Notes: generated from the letters alone by a model not told the origin. 64,000 nucleotides of DNA from Pseudoalteromonas prydzensis (GCF_001661495.1 NZ_BDDT01000018.1:1-64000); one strand, 5' to 3'; positions 17,429-26,881 are shown, counted from the stretch's first letter. Translations and numbers: made by a program.

Positions 17429-17879
17429 CCAATTAAGTAATGTTACTTTTATAATTTAATTACCTCCCGAAGGAGACAACCCTGATATCTTTTAATAGAT
17501 ATCAACCCTCCAATAATGCTAAATGCAATGCACGCTGTCAACTTGATGTTTGGAATTAACTAGAAATAAATTAAATAGATCACGGCAAGCTAAAACCTCA
17601 AAAACAAAGGATTAACATAAATGCAACAGCCCTGTATTTTTAGATGGTGCAAAAGCCACTAGCTACAGCAACTTTATCTTCGTTCGTGAAACACAAAACA
17701 TTAATGTAACATTTTATGTGTAATATAGATGGGTTAAAAAAAGTAAAAAAAAATTTTATATAAGCGTAATCATTCAGTAAAAAAGCCTTTTTATGCAGGT
17801 GAAGCTAGTGATGTTGGTGTAAAACACACACTCTTTGGACCGTTTACAGGAGCGAGCACCTACTTTTTATACCTAAATT
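17429..17879. promoter_or_regulatory. Intergenic region upstream of the TonB2 operon, with an operator-like dyad
   Basis: This gap should hold the operon promoter. A perfect inverted repeat TGATATCT-tttaat-AGATATCA lies at 17,483-17,504, flanked on both sides by AACCCT, about 55 bp upstream of the DUF3450 start. I do not see a convincing Fur box. The part nearer the response-regulator gene is A-rich (runs near 17,735-17,760) with no gene visible. Confidence 0.45.
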
Positions 17880-18491
17880 TTACACTGCGGCTACTTCGGC
17901 TAGCTTAGCGAGCGAGATCACAGAGTCTACTTCTAATTTTTCAAAGATTTTAGTTTTATAAGTACTCACTGTTTTATTACTAATAAAAAGTTTTTCTCCG
18001 ATTTGTTTATTTGATAATCCTTCGACCAAATACCCCATGACGGTGAACTCACGCTCAGTTAAAATTTGATCAAGATCTTTTTTATTATACCCCCCCCCAT
18101 CGTGCGGAAAATATACCTGTCCACGTAAAACTAATTCTATCGCTAAGCTGATGTTCTCTAAACTTTCAGATTTATTGATAACACCTTGAGCACCTAGTTT
18201 TGCCGCAATGCGGATCAAATGATTAGCGTGTTTAGCTGACAAAAATAGTACCTTGCCATTATATCCGTTTAATAATGCACGCCTATACAAGCTAAAACCA
18301 TCGGTATTACCTAGTTCAATATCTAAAATAAGAAGCTCAATACGATGCAACCGGAGAAAAGCTAATGCAGCCTTTGGCTCACTGACAAAAAAAGTATCTG
18401 CTATCAGAGGAGATTCTTTCAACGTTGCTGTTATCGCAGCACCAACCAAAGGGTGATCATCAACAATTAACACATTCTTTCTAATACACAT
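17880..18491 (-). CDS. LuxR/FixJ-family response regulator
   Basis: This 203-residue protein has a receiver domain (VLIVDDHPLVG with the acidic pair, phospho-acceptor Asp in LLILDIELGNTDGF near residue 58, and VLFLSAKHAN/GAQGVINKSES) and a C-terminal LuxR-type helix-turn-helix (LTEREFTVMGYLVEGLSNKQIGE...VSTYKTKIFEKLEV). It should bind DNA when phosphorylated by an unlinked sensor kinase; no kinase gene is adjacent. The linker is encoded by a run of nine G (HDGGGY, 18,090-18,098), a possible slippage site that would separate the domains by frameshift. Confidence 0.93.
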   Translation of the reverse strand: MCIRKNVLIVDDHPLVGAAITATLKESPLIADTFFVSEPKAALAFLRLHRIELLILDIELGNTDGFSLYRRALLNGYNGKVLFLSAKHANHLIRIAAKLGAQGVINKSESLENISLAIELVLRGQVYFPHDGGGYNKKDLDQILTEREFTVMGYLVEGLSNKQIGEKLFISNKTVSTYKTKIFEKLEVDSVISLAKLAEVAAV

Positions 18492-18726
18492 TGAATAGGT
18501 AAACCTTTTACACTCTTTAGTTAACTACAACGACTCATTTTATAAAACTATGCAGTCTTGACCTCAGAATTTTACTTAGTCATTCTTCTCAGAACATCGC
18601 ATTTAAATATAACGAAGGATGTACTTTTATCCCATATATTCATACATGGGAGTAGAACGGCTTTTGCGACGAATCTATTCAGCTCTTTTAAATTAAATTC
18701 AAAGAGATAAAAATTAAGGTATTACG

Positions 18727-18822
18727 ATGACAGGCCTTCCTATAGGCTCTATGAGTTTTGCACTTAGCTTGTTACTATTTACTCCACAACCACAGCGTTA
18801 TTATACCAATTCGCTTAATTAA
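18727..18822 (+). CDS. Possible 31-residue peptide, truncated by a repeat
   Basis: The frame begins MTGLPIGSMSFALSLLLF, preceded by AAGG at about 7 bases, and ends in TNSLN encoded by the start of the intergenic repeat at 18,799. It may be a small secreted or membrane peptide, or the front of a longer gene cut off by the repeat. Evidence is only the ribosome site and the hydrophobic segment. Confidence 0.25.
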   Translation: MTGLPIGSMSFALSLLLFTPQPQRYYTNSLN

Positions 18823-18877
18823 GGAGTCAGGTTTAATCCCTCAAAATGATTTAGTATTATTGCGGATTGGTATTATA
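18799..18877. repeat. 79-bp intergenic element with ATACCAAT terminal repeats
   Basis: TATTATACCAAT (18,799-18,810) and ATTGGTATTATA (18,866-18,877) are near-perfect inverted ends. The core ATACCAAT is shared with the hairpin at 8,912-8,941, suggesting a dispersed miniature element family in this genome. Confidence 0.6.
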
Positions 18878-19143
18878 CTCAAAAGTGAAAAACTTCGGGG
18901 TAAGTCGTGATGCAGAGTGTGAATTAATAGCCTTTTAAGGTCTGTTTCATAGAGGGGTTTGTCAACCAAGCCATAAAGCCCTATACATAAGACTTAGTTT
19001 GATAGAAGCAGCTAACCACTAAGTGAATAACACAAACGTGATAAATCGACTTTTAAAATAATAGGTAGCATAAAGATATTTAGAAAAACACTGACTATAA
19101 GAGAGTCTGCTGGATGGACATTAAAAAATAAGAAGGGAATTAT

Positions 19144-19167
19144 GGTGAAACAGAGTCCTGTTTCACC
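19144..19167 (-). terminator. Hairpin downstream of cspA
   Basis: GGTGAAACAG and CTGTTTCACC form a perfect 10-bp stem with a four-base loop, 30 bases after the cspA stop. The T-run on the minus strand comes only some 15 bases later, so it may be a terminator or a 3' stabilising hairpin. Confidence 0.55.
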
Positions 19168-19196
19168 AAGTTGAACCTAGGTTCACATAATAAAAA

Positions 19197-19400
19197 TTAT
19201 GCTAGTTCTACGTTCTCAGCTTCAGGGCCTTTTTGACCTTGCTTGATGCTGAAAGTCACTTGCTGACCTTCGCTTAGAGTGCGAAAACCTGAGCCAGTGA
19301 TAGCGCTGAAATGTACGAATACGTCAGGGCCATTTTCTTGTTCAATAAAACCGAAACCTTTAGCTTCGTTGAAGAACTTAACTTTACCAGTAGTTGACAT
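19197..19400 (-). CDS. Cold-shock protein, CspA family
   Basis: This 67-residue OB-fold protein carries both RNA-binding motifs, KGFGFIEQ (RNP1) and DVFVHF (RNP2), and ends [17 protein letters not shown], so it is complete. These proteins melt RNA structure and are often cold- or growth-induced. The leader upstream on the minus strand is long, with small hairpins (CCCAAA/TTTGGG near 19,470-19,490 and AGCCA/TGGCT near 19,437-19,451) that could act as the usual temperature-sensitive leader; this is inference. The ribosome site is AGGA. Confidence 0.96.
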   Translation of the reverse strand: MSTTGKVKFFNEAKGFGFIEQENGPDVFVHFSAITGSGFRTLSEGQQVTFSIKQGQKGPEAENVELA

Positions 19401-19728
19401 ACTATATTTTCCTGTAAGTCAAAATTTAAAATTCAGCCAGTAATTGGCTATATCCTCCCTGAGTGAATGCCCAAAAATCCTTTGGGTAAAGTACAGGAAG
19501 AAATAATTGACCAAAACAGGTAACCATAAACGCCGCACATTAACCGAAAATTCTATACGCAAAAACTCAAAGCAAGTTAAGGTTAACATAATAAAATCGT
19601 TTTAGCTCTATTAATTCAGAATTATTTTAAACAGGCTTTAATTGCTGATTTTACACGCTATAGCAACACAGATAAGCGCTAGAAAGGCGATTAAAATACT
19701 CTTTTAATCGCCAAGGTAAGTTAAATCG
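19401..19728. promoter_or_regulatory. cspA leader region and pyrC 3' end
   Basis: The part next to cspA probably holds its promoter and structured 5' leader, in which an AGGAGG-like sequence lies near 19,455. The part next to pyrC holds its terminator at 19,683-19,712. No gene is visible. Confidence 0.45.
19683..19712 (-). terminator. Terminator after pyrC
   Basis: GGCGATTAAAA (19,686-19,696) and TTTTAATCGCC (19,702-19,712) form a perfect 11-bp stem with a 5-base loop. TTTCT follows on the minus strand. Confidence 0.85.
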
Positions 19729-20781
19729 TTACTTCACTTGCCAATCAATAATTGATTCCGCTTTGATAGGCACGACATGATCATCACCTAGTGGGTAGTT
19801 TGCAGGCACTGTCCAAGGCTGTTTCACTAAGGTTACAGTATCTGTATTTCTTGGTAAGCCATAGAAATCAGCACCATAATGACTAGCAAAGCCTTCTAAT
19901 TTATCTAATGCACCAGCGTCTTCAAACGCTTCGGCGTAAAGCTCAAGTGCCGCATGAGCTGTATAAGCGCCCGCACAGCCACAAGCAGCTTCTTTTTTAT
20001 CTTTATAGTGTGGCGCAGAGTCTGTACCTAAAAAGAACTTATTACTGCCACTGGTAGCCGCTTCAATGAGTGCGTGTTGATGAGTATTACGCTTTAATAT
20101 CGGTAGACAGTAATAATGAGGGCGAATACCCCCAGCCAACATATGATTTCGATTATAAAGTAAATGATGGGCTGTGATCGTAGCTGCGACATTGTCAGAA
20201 GCGCTATTTACAAAATCAACCGCATCTTTGGTTGTAATATGTTCAAGAACAATTTTTAAGTCAGGGAAATCTTTTACGACATCCACTAAAATTGTTTCTA
20301 AAAAGACTTTTTCACGATCAAATATATCAATCGATGAATCTGTTACTTCACCATGGATCAGCAATAACATACCGACTTCTTGCATCGCTTTTAGCACCGG
20401 GTAAATCTTTTTGATTGATGTTACACCTGAGTCAGAGTTGGTAGTTGCACCTGCTGGATATACTTTAGCGGCAACAATTTTACCTGTAGCATGGGCTTTT
20501 TTAATTTCATCTGCGCTCGTGTTATCCGTTAAATAAAGTACCATGAGTGGCTCAAAGTTACCTTGTGGTCCAGCGGCCATGATCCGGTCTCGATACGCTA
20601 ACGCGGTTTCAGTGCACGTTGCCGGAGGAACTAAGTTTGGCATAATAATCGCGCGCCCCATATAGCGGCTAATATCCCGAACTGTATCTTTTAATTGATT
20701 TCCATCACGTAAATGAACATGCCAGTCATCTGGGCGAGTGATCGTTAAGGTTGTTTGAGTATTGGAGGCTTGATTTGTCAT
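19729..20781 (-). CDS. pyrC: Dihydroorotase
   Basis: PyrC closes carbamoyl-aspartate to dihydroorotate in pyrimidine synthesis. The 350-residue protein is of the short class II type: metal ligands in [10 protein letters not shown] near residue 20, the metal-bridging lysine in [17 protein letters not shown] near 105, then [29 protein letters not shown] and the catalytic aspartate in FLGTDSAPH. It is a single gene bounded by a terminator and transcribed away from the GGDEF-EAL gene. A 238-base gap between the two starts should hold both promoters. Confidence 0.97.
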   Translation of the reverse strand: MTNQASNTQTTLTITRPDDWHVHLRDGNQLKDTVRDISRYMGRAIIMPNLVPPATCTETALAYRDRIMAAGPQGNFEPLMVLYLTDNTSADEIKKAHATGKIVAAKVYPAGATTNSDSGVTSIKKIYPVLKAMQEVGMLLLIHGEVTDSSIDIFDREKVFLETILVDVVKDFPDLKIVLEHITTKDAVDFVNSASDNVAATITAHHLLYNRNHMLAGGIRPHYYCLPILKRNTHQHALIEAATSGSNKFFLGTDSAPHYKDKKEAACGCAGAYTAHAALELYAEAFEDAGALDKLEGFASHYGADFYGLPRNTDTVTLVKQPWTVPANYPLGDDHVVPIKAESIIDWQVK

Positions 20782-21019
20782 TACTTGTTTCCACGGCTGA
20801 ATTTAATTGATCATATGCATATGGCATAGCTGAGTAAAGATTTTATTGCTGTTTTTACTGTTGAATATTGGTAATGCATCGCTGCATCAGTGGCTTGACG
20901 TGCGCTTGCGTTTACAGCTAAGCATCTAAAATTTTTAATTTTTCTTTGTTTGTAAGTTAACAATCCGTTAATGTGGATGTATATTAACGACAAATATACG
21001 GTATATTCACGCGTGCCAT

Positions 21020-23389
21020 ATGCAGAATAAAATAGATTTATCATCAGCGCTTGATGTTAAAACCGAACAACTGAGTATTATTAATCAGTTTTCATCAAGC
21101 TTATTGCAACTCGATAAACTCGATGAATTGTTCGACTATGTCACTACTGAAGTCGTTAAACGCTTAGGCTTTGTTGATTGCGTTATTTATATCGCTGATA
21201 ACAGTGGCACCGTACTGCATGAAGTCGCATCAATGGGTGTTTCCCATGCTAATAGTGACTATGCAATTGCACAAAAAACCATTGCATTTAATCAAGGTAT
21301 TACAGGCTATGTAGCTTCAACAGGTCGCGCTGTAATTATAGGTGATGTGAGTACTGATAGCCGCTATATTGCAGATGTGCGCCCTGCAATGTCTGAACTG
21401 TGTGTCCCCCTAGTATACAAACAACAGGTTTTAGGTGTTATTGACTGTGAACACCCAGTACGCAACTATTTTACCGATGCTCACTTAGAGATTTTAACGA
21501 CCGTCGCGCATTTACTTAGCGCAAAAATAAATCAGGTCAACACCGTTGAAAACTTACAGCAAACAGTTAGCCAATTAAATAGCGCGCAAAAGCTGGAAGG
21601 CACCTTATTACAAATAGCTAATTTAACCTATCAAGCCAATGATTTAGATGCTTTTTTAGAATCATTGCACAACATTATGACCAACTTACTGCGTGCTGAT
21701 AACTTTTTGGTCGGTTTATACAACAAAAATATCGATATCCTTGATATTGTTTATATTGTTGAAGAAGGGGTACGTTCGAATGCTCATAAAAAAATATCCA
21801 AAGAACAACTAAAAAATACCGCCTCCTATTATTTACTAAATTTAGAGCAATCACTGCTTTTAAATAAGCAAGAATACCAACAACATATCGCAGCCGGTCA
21901 TTTTAAAATGGTGGGCCGCCAATCTGAGTCTTGGCTAGGTGTGCCATTTAGAGTGAGTGATCATATGAGTGGCGTGATTGTGGTACAAAGTTACGATAAA
22001 ACACATCATTACAACGATCATGACCGTGCCCTACTCACCTACGTTAGCCGTCAAATTAGCATGGCGATTGACCGACAATTGTCTCGCCAAGCACTTGAGC
22101 ACCGTGCTTTACACGACGAGTTAACAGGCCTTGCAAATCGTTCGTTACTGATTGACCGAATAAAACACGGCATTTTACGCCTTACGCGTACATCTAAAGG
22201 ATGCTATCACGCGCTGTTGTATTTAGATTTTGACCGTTTTAAAAGTATCAATGATTCACTAGGGCATGAGGTGGGCGATCACTTTCTGATTGCTATCTGT
22301 AAGTCAATTCAAGGCACTATTCGTAATACTGACACATTTGCACGACTTGGTGGCGACGAGTTTGCTATTTTTATGGAGAACATTACCCATAAAAACCAAG
22401 TCAACGATGCCCTAAAACGCATTAAAAATGCGCTTGAAGCACCGCTCAATATTGATGGCCATTTGTTACAAGCATCTACCAGTATTGGCGTGGCATTTTG
22501 TGAAAACGAAAACGATAAAGCCTATCAACTGTTGCAGCATGCTGACGCTGCTATGTACGAAGCTAAATCAACAGGCCGTGGACAAGTAAAATTTTTTAAC
22601 AATACCATGCGCAAAAAGCTAAAAAGCCATGCTGATATCGAGAATGATTTACAACATGGTATTGAGCACGATGAATTTGAGCTTTACTTTCAACCTATTT
22701 TTGGCATCCAGAATTGTGAAGTGGTCGGTTTTGAAGCCCTTGTACGCTGGCATCACCCGAGTAAAGGCTTTGTAGCGCCAAATGACTTTATTCCAGTTGC
22801 AGAAAGCACTGGGCAAATTATTAACCTTGATTTGCATTTGTTAGAGCTTGCAGCAAAACAAATAGCGGCTTGGCAACAGCAAGGGAAACGGTTTTTGCGG
22901 ATCACCGTAAATGTCTCGTCCAGACACTTTGCAAGTGTTGATTTCATCTCACAGATCCACGCGATTTATAACAAATATGCGCTCGAGTTAGGCTCACTAT
23001 GTTTGGAGATCACTGAATCTGGCCTAATCGAAAATTTAGAGTTAGCGACCAAGATAATTGAAGGTTTAGCACCATTGAAAGTAAAGTTATGTTTAGATGA
23101 CTTTGGTACAGGCTACTCTTCTTTAGGCTATTTACATCAACTACCCATTCATGTGTTAAAAATTGATAAAAGCTTTATTGATCATTTAAAAGATACCGTC
23201 ACGCCATTGGTTGATGCCATTTTATCACTCGCTTCATCGCTTAAATTAGACGTGGTCGCAGAAGGAATTGAAACCCAAGAGCAATTAAGTATCTTGCAGC
23301 AAACGCAATGTGATTTTGGTCAAGGATTCTTAAAAGCCAAACCAATGCCTGCAGCGCAAGCTATCTTATTGATTGATCAACCGCTTTAA
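21020..23389 (+). CDS. GAF-GAF-GGDEF-EAL cyclic-di-GMP protein
   Basis: This 789-residue cytoplasmic protein has two GAF sensor domains (about 20-175 and 195-355), a diguanylate cyclase domain (about 365-525) and a phosphodiesterase domain (about 540-789). The GGDEF motif at residues 444-448 and the EAL motif at 572-574 are both intact, as are the phosphodiesterase DDFGTGYSSL, KIDKSFI and EGIETQEQ motifs, so it may be bifunctional or switch between activities. No membrane span is present. The first ATG lacks a clear ribosome site. The ligand of the GAF domains is unknown. It is monocistronic, bounded by a convergent terminator. Confidence 0.94.
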   Translation: MQNKIDLSSALDVKTEQLSIINQFSSSLLQLDKLDELFDYVTTEVVKRLGFVDCVIYIADNSGTVLHEVASMGVSHANSDYAIAQKTIAFNQGITGYVASTGRAVIIGDVSTDSRYIADVRPAMSELCVPLVYKQQVLGVIDCEHPVRNYFTDAHLEILTTVAHLLSAKINQVNTVENLQQTVSQLNSAQKLEGTLLQIANLTYQANDLDAFLESLHNIMTNLLRADNFLVGLYNKNIDILDIVYIVEEGVRSNAHKKISKEQLKNTASYYLLNLEQSLLLNKQEYQQHIAAGHFKMVGRQSESWLGVPFRVSDHMSGVIVVQSYDKTHHYNDHDRALLTYVSRQISMAIDRQLSRQALEHRALHDELTGLANRSLLIDRIKHGILRLTRTSKGCYHALLYLDFDRFKSINDSLGHEVGDHFLIAICKSIQGTIRNTDTFARLGGDEFAIFMENITHKNQVNDALKRIKNALEAPLNIDGHLLQASTSIGVAFCENENDKAYQLLQHADAAMYEAKSTGRGQVKFFNNTMRKKLKSHADIENDLQHGIEHDEFELYFQPIFGIQNCEVVGFEALVRWHHPSKGFVAPNDFIPVAESTGQIINLDLHLLELAAKQIAAWQQQGKRFLRITVNVSSRHFASVDFISQIHAIYNKYALELGSLCLEITESGLIENLELATKIIEGLAPLKVKLCLDDFGTGYSSLGYLHQLPIHVLKIDKSFIDHLKDTVTPLVDAILSLASSLKLDVVAEGIETQEQLSILQQTQCDFGQGFLKAKPMPAAQAILLIDQPL

Positions 23390-23397
23390 CGTTTGTA

Positions 23398-23421
23398 TAA
23401 AAAAGACCCTGCGGTGCAGGG
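23398..23421 (-). terminator. Terminator after the YjiH-family gene
   Basis: CCCTGC (23,407-23,412) and GCAGGG (23,416-23,421) form a tight stem with a 3-base loop. On the minus strand a run of T follows. It also lies just after the opposing GGDEF-EAL gene and may serve both. Confidence 0.8.
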
Positions 23422-23447
23422 CCTTAAACTAGAGTTAATATTTTCCT

Positions 23448-24866
23448 CTAGCCAACTAACCAATGCGCCATCAGGGCAATAACAGGTAGTGTTATCAAGG
23501 TTCTAAGAATGAATATTATGAATAACTCAAAAATATTCACTGGAATTTTGCTGCCCAATAATAACGCGCCAACTTCAGACATATAAATCAACTGGGTTAC
23601 ACTCATTGCAGCAATGATAAAACGCGTCACATCACTTTCAATAGTACCCGCGGCTAAAATTGACGGGATAAACATATCAGCAAAGCCAACCATAATCGTT
23701 TGCGCGGCGGCTTCTGCTTCAGGGATTTGTAATAGCTCTAAAAACGGAATGAACGGCTTGCCTAAATAAGCAAATATTGGCGTGTATTCAGCAATAACTA
23801 ATGCAAACGTGCCCACCGCCATCACAATGGGTAATACCGCAAACACCATGTCTAAGGCGTTGTGAACGCCTTCTTTCAAGGTACCTACAAAGCCCGGTGA
23901 ATGCTTAGCTTTATTTAGCGCTACATGTAAAGCATGGGTTAATATATTTTTGTCATGTGGCACGCGCTCTTTATGAGGATCAGGTTGGCTGCCATCAATA
24001 TACACATCTTTTTTAAAACTTAATGGCGGAATGCGCGGCACAATCAATGCAGCAACAACCCCAGCTAAACACACCGTTAAATAAAACGGGGCAAATAACT
24101 TCTCCAGCCCTACCTGCCCTAATACCACTAAACAAAACGTAATTGATACGGCTGAAAAGGTAGTGCCAATAATCGCCGCTTCACGCTGAGTATAATGTTT
24201 TTCTTCATACTGGCGCGCGGTCATTAGAATACCCACACTGCCATCACCTAACCATGACGTGGCACAATCAACGGCACTTCGCCCTGGTACACCAAACAGC
24301 GGACGCATCACTTTTGTTAAAAATGTTCCCACTAATTCAAGTAAACCAAAATTCAGCAGTAAAGGCAGTAACAGACCCGCTAAAATAAACACTGAAAATA
24401 ACACTGGCAGTAAATCTTTTAATACTAAGCCACCGGTATTTTCTGAAGTGATACCGGTAAAAACAGACTGTAGCGGCGCGGGGAGTGCTGAAGTTATATC
24501 AAGGTTATTAAGGCTTAAAACAGTCAGTATAATAAACGCCATACCAAATAAACGGATCACAACCCATAACCAGTGCACATCAAAAAGGTGCTTTAAAATA
24601 GCGGATTTCATTAATGTCGCTGGTTTAAATAGTTTCATCACTAAAGACAAAACACCTGTGGTACAAATGATAACGGTGATCAACAGATCAATATAGGATG
24701 CAACTGCCGTTTTTACAGCTTTAGCCATAACGGCAATCGGGATAGTCATCGCTCCATCCATTGGTACTGGAGTCATGAACAAGAATACACCGATCAGTGA
24801 CGGAATGATAAAAGTTAACCATACCTTTAAGTCAAACTGCTCGGCAGAGGAAGTTAGATTAGACAT
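23448..24866 (-). CDS. YjiH-family membrane protein with nucleoside-recognition (GATE) domain
   Basis: The ATG at 24,866 (MSNLTSSAEQ) is preceded by AGG and is preferred to a TTG three codons upstream, giving 472 residues. The protein has about 10 membrane spans and the GATE/YjiH signature stretches: FLMTPVPMDGAMTIPIAV, GRSAVDCATSWLGDGSVGI, FADMFIPSILA and MSVTQLIYMSEVGALLLG. Members are thought to be transporters, but the substrate is unknown. It lies downstream of bamC with a terminator in between, so it is probably transcribed on its own. Confidence 0.88.
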   Translation of the reverse strand: MSNLTSSAEQFDLKVWLTFIIPSLIGVFLFMTPVPMDGAMTIPIAVMAKAVKTAVASYIDLLITVIICTTGVLSLVMKLFKPATLMKSAILKHLFDVHWLWVVIRLFGMAFIILTVLSLNNLDITSALPAPLQSVFTGITSENTGGLVLKDLLPVLFSVFILAGLLLPLLLNFGLLELVGTFLTKVMRPLFGVPGRSAVDCATSWLGDGSVGILMTARQYEEKHYTQREAAIIGTTFSAVSITFCLVVLGQVGLEKLFAPFYLTVCLAGVVAALIVPRIPPLSFKKDVYIDGSQPDPHKERVPHDKNILTHALHVALNKAKHSPGFVGTLKEGVHNALDMVFAVLPIVMAVGTFALVIAEYTPIFAYLGKPFIPFLELLQIPEAEAAAQTIMVGFADMFIPSILAAGTIESDVTRFIIAAMSVTQLIYMSEVGALLLGSKIPVNIFELFIIFILRTLITLPVIALMAHWLVG

Positions 24867-24885
24867 TGTTTTCAACCTGTAGAAA

Positions 24886-24915
24886 CCACAAAAAGAGCAA
24901 AAGCTCTTTTTGTGG
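24886..24915 (-). terminator. Terminator after bamC
   Basis: CCACAAAAAGAGC and GCTCTTTTTGTGG are perfect 13-bp arms around AAAA. TTTCT follows on the minus strand. It separates bamC from the YjiH-type gene, whose ribosome site lies a few bases beyond. Confidence 0.88.
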
Positions 24916-24933
24916 TGTTATTATTATTTATTA

Positions 24934-25995
24934 TTAAATTTTAATACCGCGTTGACGCAAAGCACTTTCCAGCGCTTGTTGTAAATCATTCATTGTACCC
25001 GGCTCTAAGGTTGTGCCTTCATCATCCATCCAAGTCAAACTCGTACCGCCATCTTTAGTACGACTGACTAATATTTGGTATTGGCCGTCTTCAATTGGCA
25101 ATTCAGCTAACTCTTCGCCCCAAATAGAATCCCAAACGCTTGATTCTGGTTTGTTATAATCAGCAGTGATCAAACCACGCTCTTGGTCAATTTCAACAAT
25201 CGTAAACGATAAACGCTCTAAAAATCCTGAAAAACGATCAAATATTACAAAGTAATCTTGCTCGGTCACTAATGCTGCATTGCCTTTATTATCAAAGCCC
25301 ATTTCCAACGAAATAATGCCTTGCTGTTTACGTATTTCAACTTCAAGTTGACGATAGCGATAATCAAATTCAGCTACAACTTGGTTCAATGCGCGCACTT
25401 CTAACTGCTGTTGTAAAATAGGCGTCAGTGGCACATCTTTACTGTCGTATTCAGCTAACTTAGCACTTAACGAAGCCGTACGCTGATGCGATTTTTCTTC
25501 AATAGAAAAAATAAAGCGTTGCTGAGAAACTTCATCTTCGCTATCCCATAACCAACCTTCTTCTGGTTTGATAATGGCATACCAATCTGTTTCAATTGAA
25601 CCTAACAGCTTGTCTTGTTTTATTGGCTTTGTTTGATGTTCGGCTAACACAGCCTGAACTGAGTCCCAAATAAATTCATCTAAATCGGCAATACCATCGT
25701 TTTTATCAAAATAAACACGTGCTTGCTTATCACCTTCTTCAACCCAACTGCCTTTCGCAACCGTTAGTACTTGCGCTGGCGGACGGTAATTCGTTGAATC
25801 AGGGTTATTATTATACTCAGCCACTTCCATCTTATAGATAGGATCTTGTGCTGGCTGCGCCAATTGCCCAGGCACTTGTACCGGCTCACCGGCACGGTAA
25901 TTACGTTTATGATGTGCTTCGTCAGTAAACACACCACATCCTGACAAGCTAACCAACACGCTTACAGCAAGCGCTTTTGGGATCCAATACTGCAC
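24934..25995 (-). CDS. bamC: Outer-membrane assembly lipoprotein BamC
   Basis: BamC is an accessory lipoprotein of the Bam machine that inserts beta-barrel proteins. This 353-residue protein has a lipobox (VLVSLSGC, lipid on Cys20), an unstructured N-terminal stretch (about 25-90) known to wrap BamD, and two helix-grip domains (about 95-210 and 220-353, including WLWDSEDEV and DYFVIFDRFSGFLERL). In E. coli the gene follows dapA; here the upstream neighbour is gcvR, facing away, and dapA is absent from the gap. A ribosome site AGGAGA precedes the ATG. Confidence 0.9.
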   Translation of the reverse strand: MQYWIPKALAVSVLVSLSGCGVFTDEAHHKRNYRAGEPVQVPGQLAQPAQDPIYKMEVAEYNNNPDSTNYRPPAQVLTVAKGSWVEEGDKQARVYFDKNDGIADLDEFIWDSVQAVLAEHQTKPIKQDKLLGSIETDWYAIIKPEEGWLWDSEDEVSQQRFIFSIEEKSHQRTASLSAKLAEYDSKDVPLTPILQQQLEVRALNQVVAEFDYRYRQLEVEIRKQQGIISLEMGFDNKGNAALVTEQDYFVIFDRFSGFLERLSFTIVEIDQERGLITADYNKPESSVWDSIWGEELAELPIEDGQYQILVSRTKDGGTSLTWMDDEGTTLEPGTMNDLQQALESALRQRGIKI

Positions 25996-26347
25996 AGATA
26001 ATTCTCCTTAGCATACCCTTAATTGTTTTAACAAATATATGAGTGGGTTATGCCGATTTGGTTCAGTGTAAAGTCAATATTAACTTTACGTATCTTGTTT
26101 TTATGCAAACCCCGTTACTTTGGGGCGCGGCTTAACAGTGATGCTAGCCAGTCGATATGCAAAATTTTAACTATGGTACTTTCCCATGCCACTAAAAACA
26201 AGAAACACCGTGCTTTAATAACAGCTTAATTAGCTCGCTCTGTAGTTTAGCGATTGTTTTGTGTTAAACTTCGCCGCCGTGTGGTAGTAATTGCCGGCTT
26301 AGTTCACTCTGAATGTTATTAATAATATAACCTAGGTACTTGAATTC
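25996..26347. promoter_or_regulatory. Divergent promoter region between bamC and gcvR
   Basis: The 352-bp gap must carry the promoters of both genes. No gene remnant of dapA, which sits here in enterobacteria, can be recognised. The sequence is A+T-rich with no convincing operator. Confidence 0.5.
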
Positions 26348-26881
26348 ATGACTACTTTTTCAAATCATCAGATCGTTTTAACTGCTATTGGCGATGATCG
26401 CCCCGGTATTGTCAGTGAATTAACCCAATTGGTCAGTGACTGTCACTGTAATATAATTGATAGCCGTATTGCCATCTTAGGCAATGAGTTTACCTTTATT
26501 ATGTTGCTATCGGGCGATATGTCAGCAATTAGCCGCATTGAGCACACCTTGCCTCTCAAAGGTATGGAGCTGGGTTTACTCACTATGATGAAACGTACCG
26601 CTAGTCATACTCAAAGTGAATTTTGTGCTGGTTACACCCTTGAATACACAGGCATCGACACCCCTGGCACGTTAAGTAAAGTTACCCGCTTTTTTGCCGA
26701 CAAACATATTAGTATATGTTCTTTAAAGTCAGATACCTATGACGAAGATGCAGACACCAAAATGCGCTGTGAACTGGAGTTTAACATTCCAGTAGAGGTT
26801 GACATAGACAGCTTTAAAGTCCAATTTGAAGACCTTTCACGTACTCTTAATGTCGATTATATATTTCGACGCATTCGCTAA
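26348..26881 (+). CDS. gcvR: Glycine cleavage system regulator GcvR (ACT-domain protein)
   Basis: This 177-residue protein consists of two ACT domains: HQIVLTAIGDDRPGIVSELTQ at the N-terminus and YTLEYTGIDTPGTLSKVTRFF near residue 98. GcvR binds glycine and the activator GcvA to repress glycine cleavage genes. Its stop is followed by the bcp ribosome site, so gcvR and bcp are co-transcribed, as in E. coli where they adjoin. No gcvA gene is in the window. Confidence 0.93.
   Translation: MTTFSNHQIVLTAIGDDRPGIVSELTQLVSDCHCNIIDSRIAILGNEFTFIMLLSGDMSAISRIEHTLPLKGMELGLLTMMKRTASHTQSEFCAGYTLEYTGIDTPGTLSKVTRFFADKHISICSLKSDTYDEDADTKMRCELEFNIPVEVDIDSFKVQFEDLSRTLNVDYIFRRIR

Larger units (their letters stand above)
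18492..19196. other. 705-bp intergenic region, mostly featureless, with a repeat element
   Basis: No gene above 35 codons is credible here. It contains a 31-codon open frame at 18,727-18,822, the ATACCAAT-bounded repeat at 18,799-18,877 and, at its right end, the hairpin after cspA plus a 14-bp palindrome (TGAACCTAGGTTCA, 19,172-19,185). The remainder shows nothing I can name. Confidence 0.6.

Noticed and set aside
17429-17480. Fur box ahead of the TonB2 operon
   Set aside because: No stretch close to the GATAATGATAATCATTATC consensus was found; only the unrelated GATATC dyad was.
20811-21044. 77-codon frame between pyrC and the GGDEF-EAL gene
   Set aside because: It overlaps the start of the GGDEF-EAL gene on the other strand and the shared promoter region; residue use is not gene-like.
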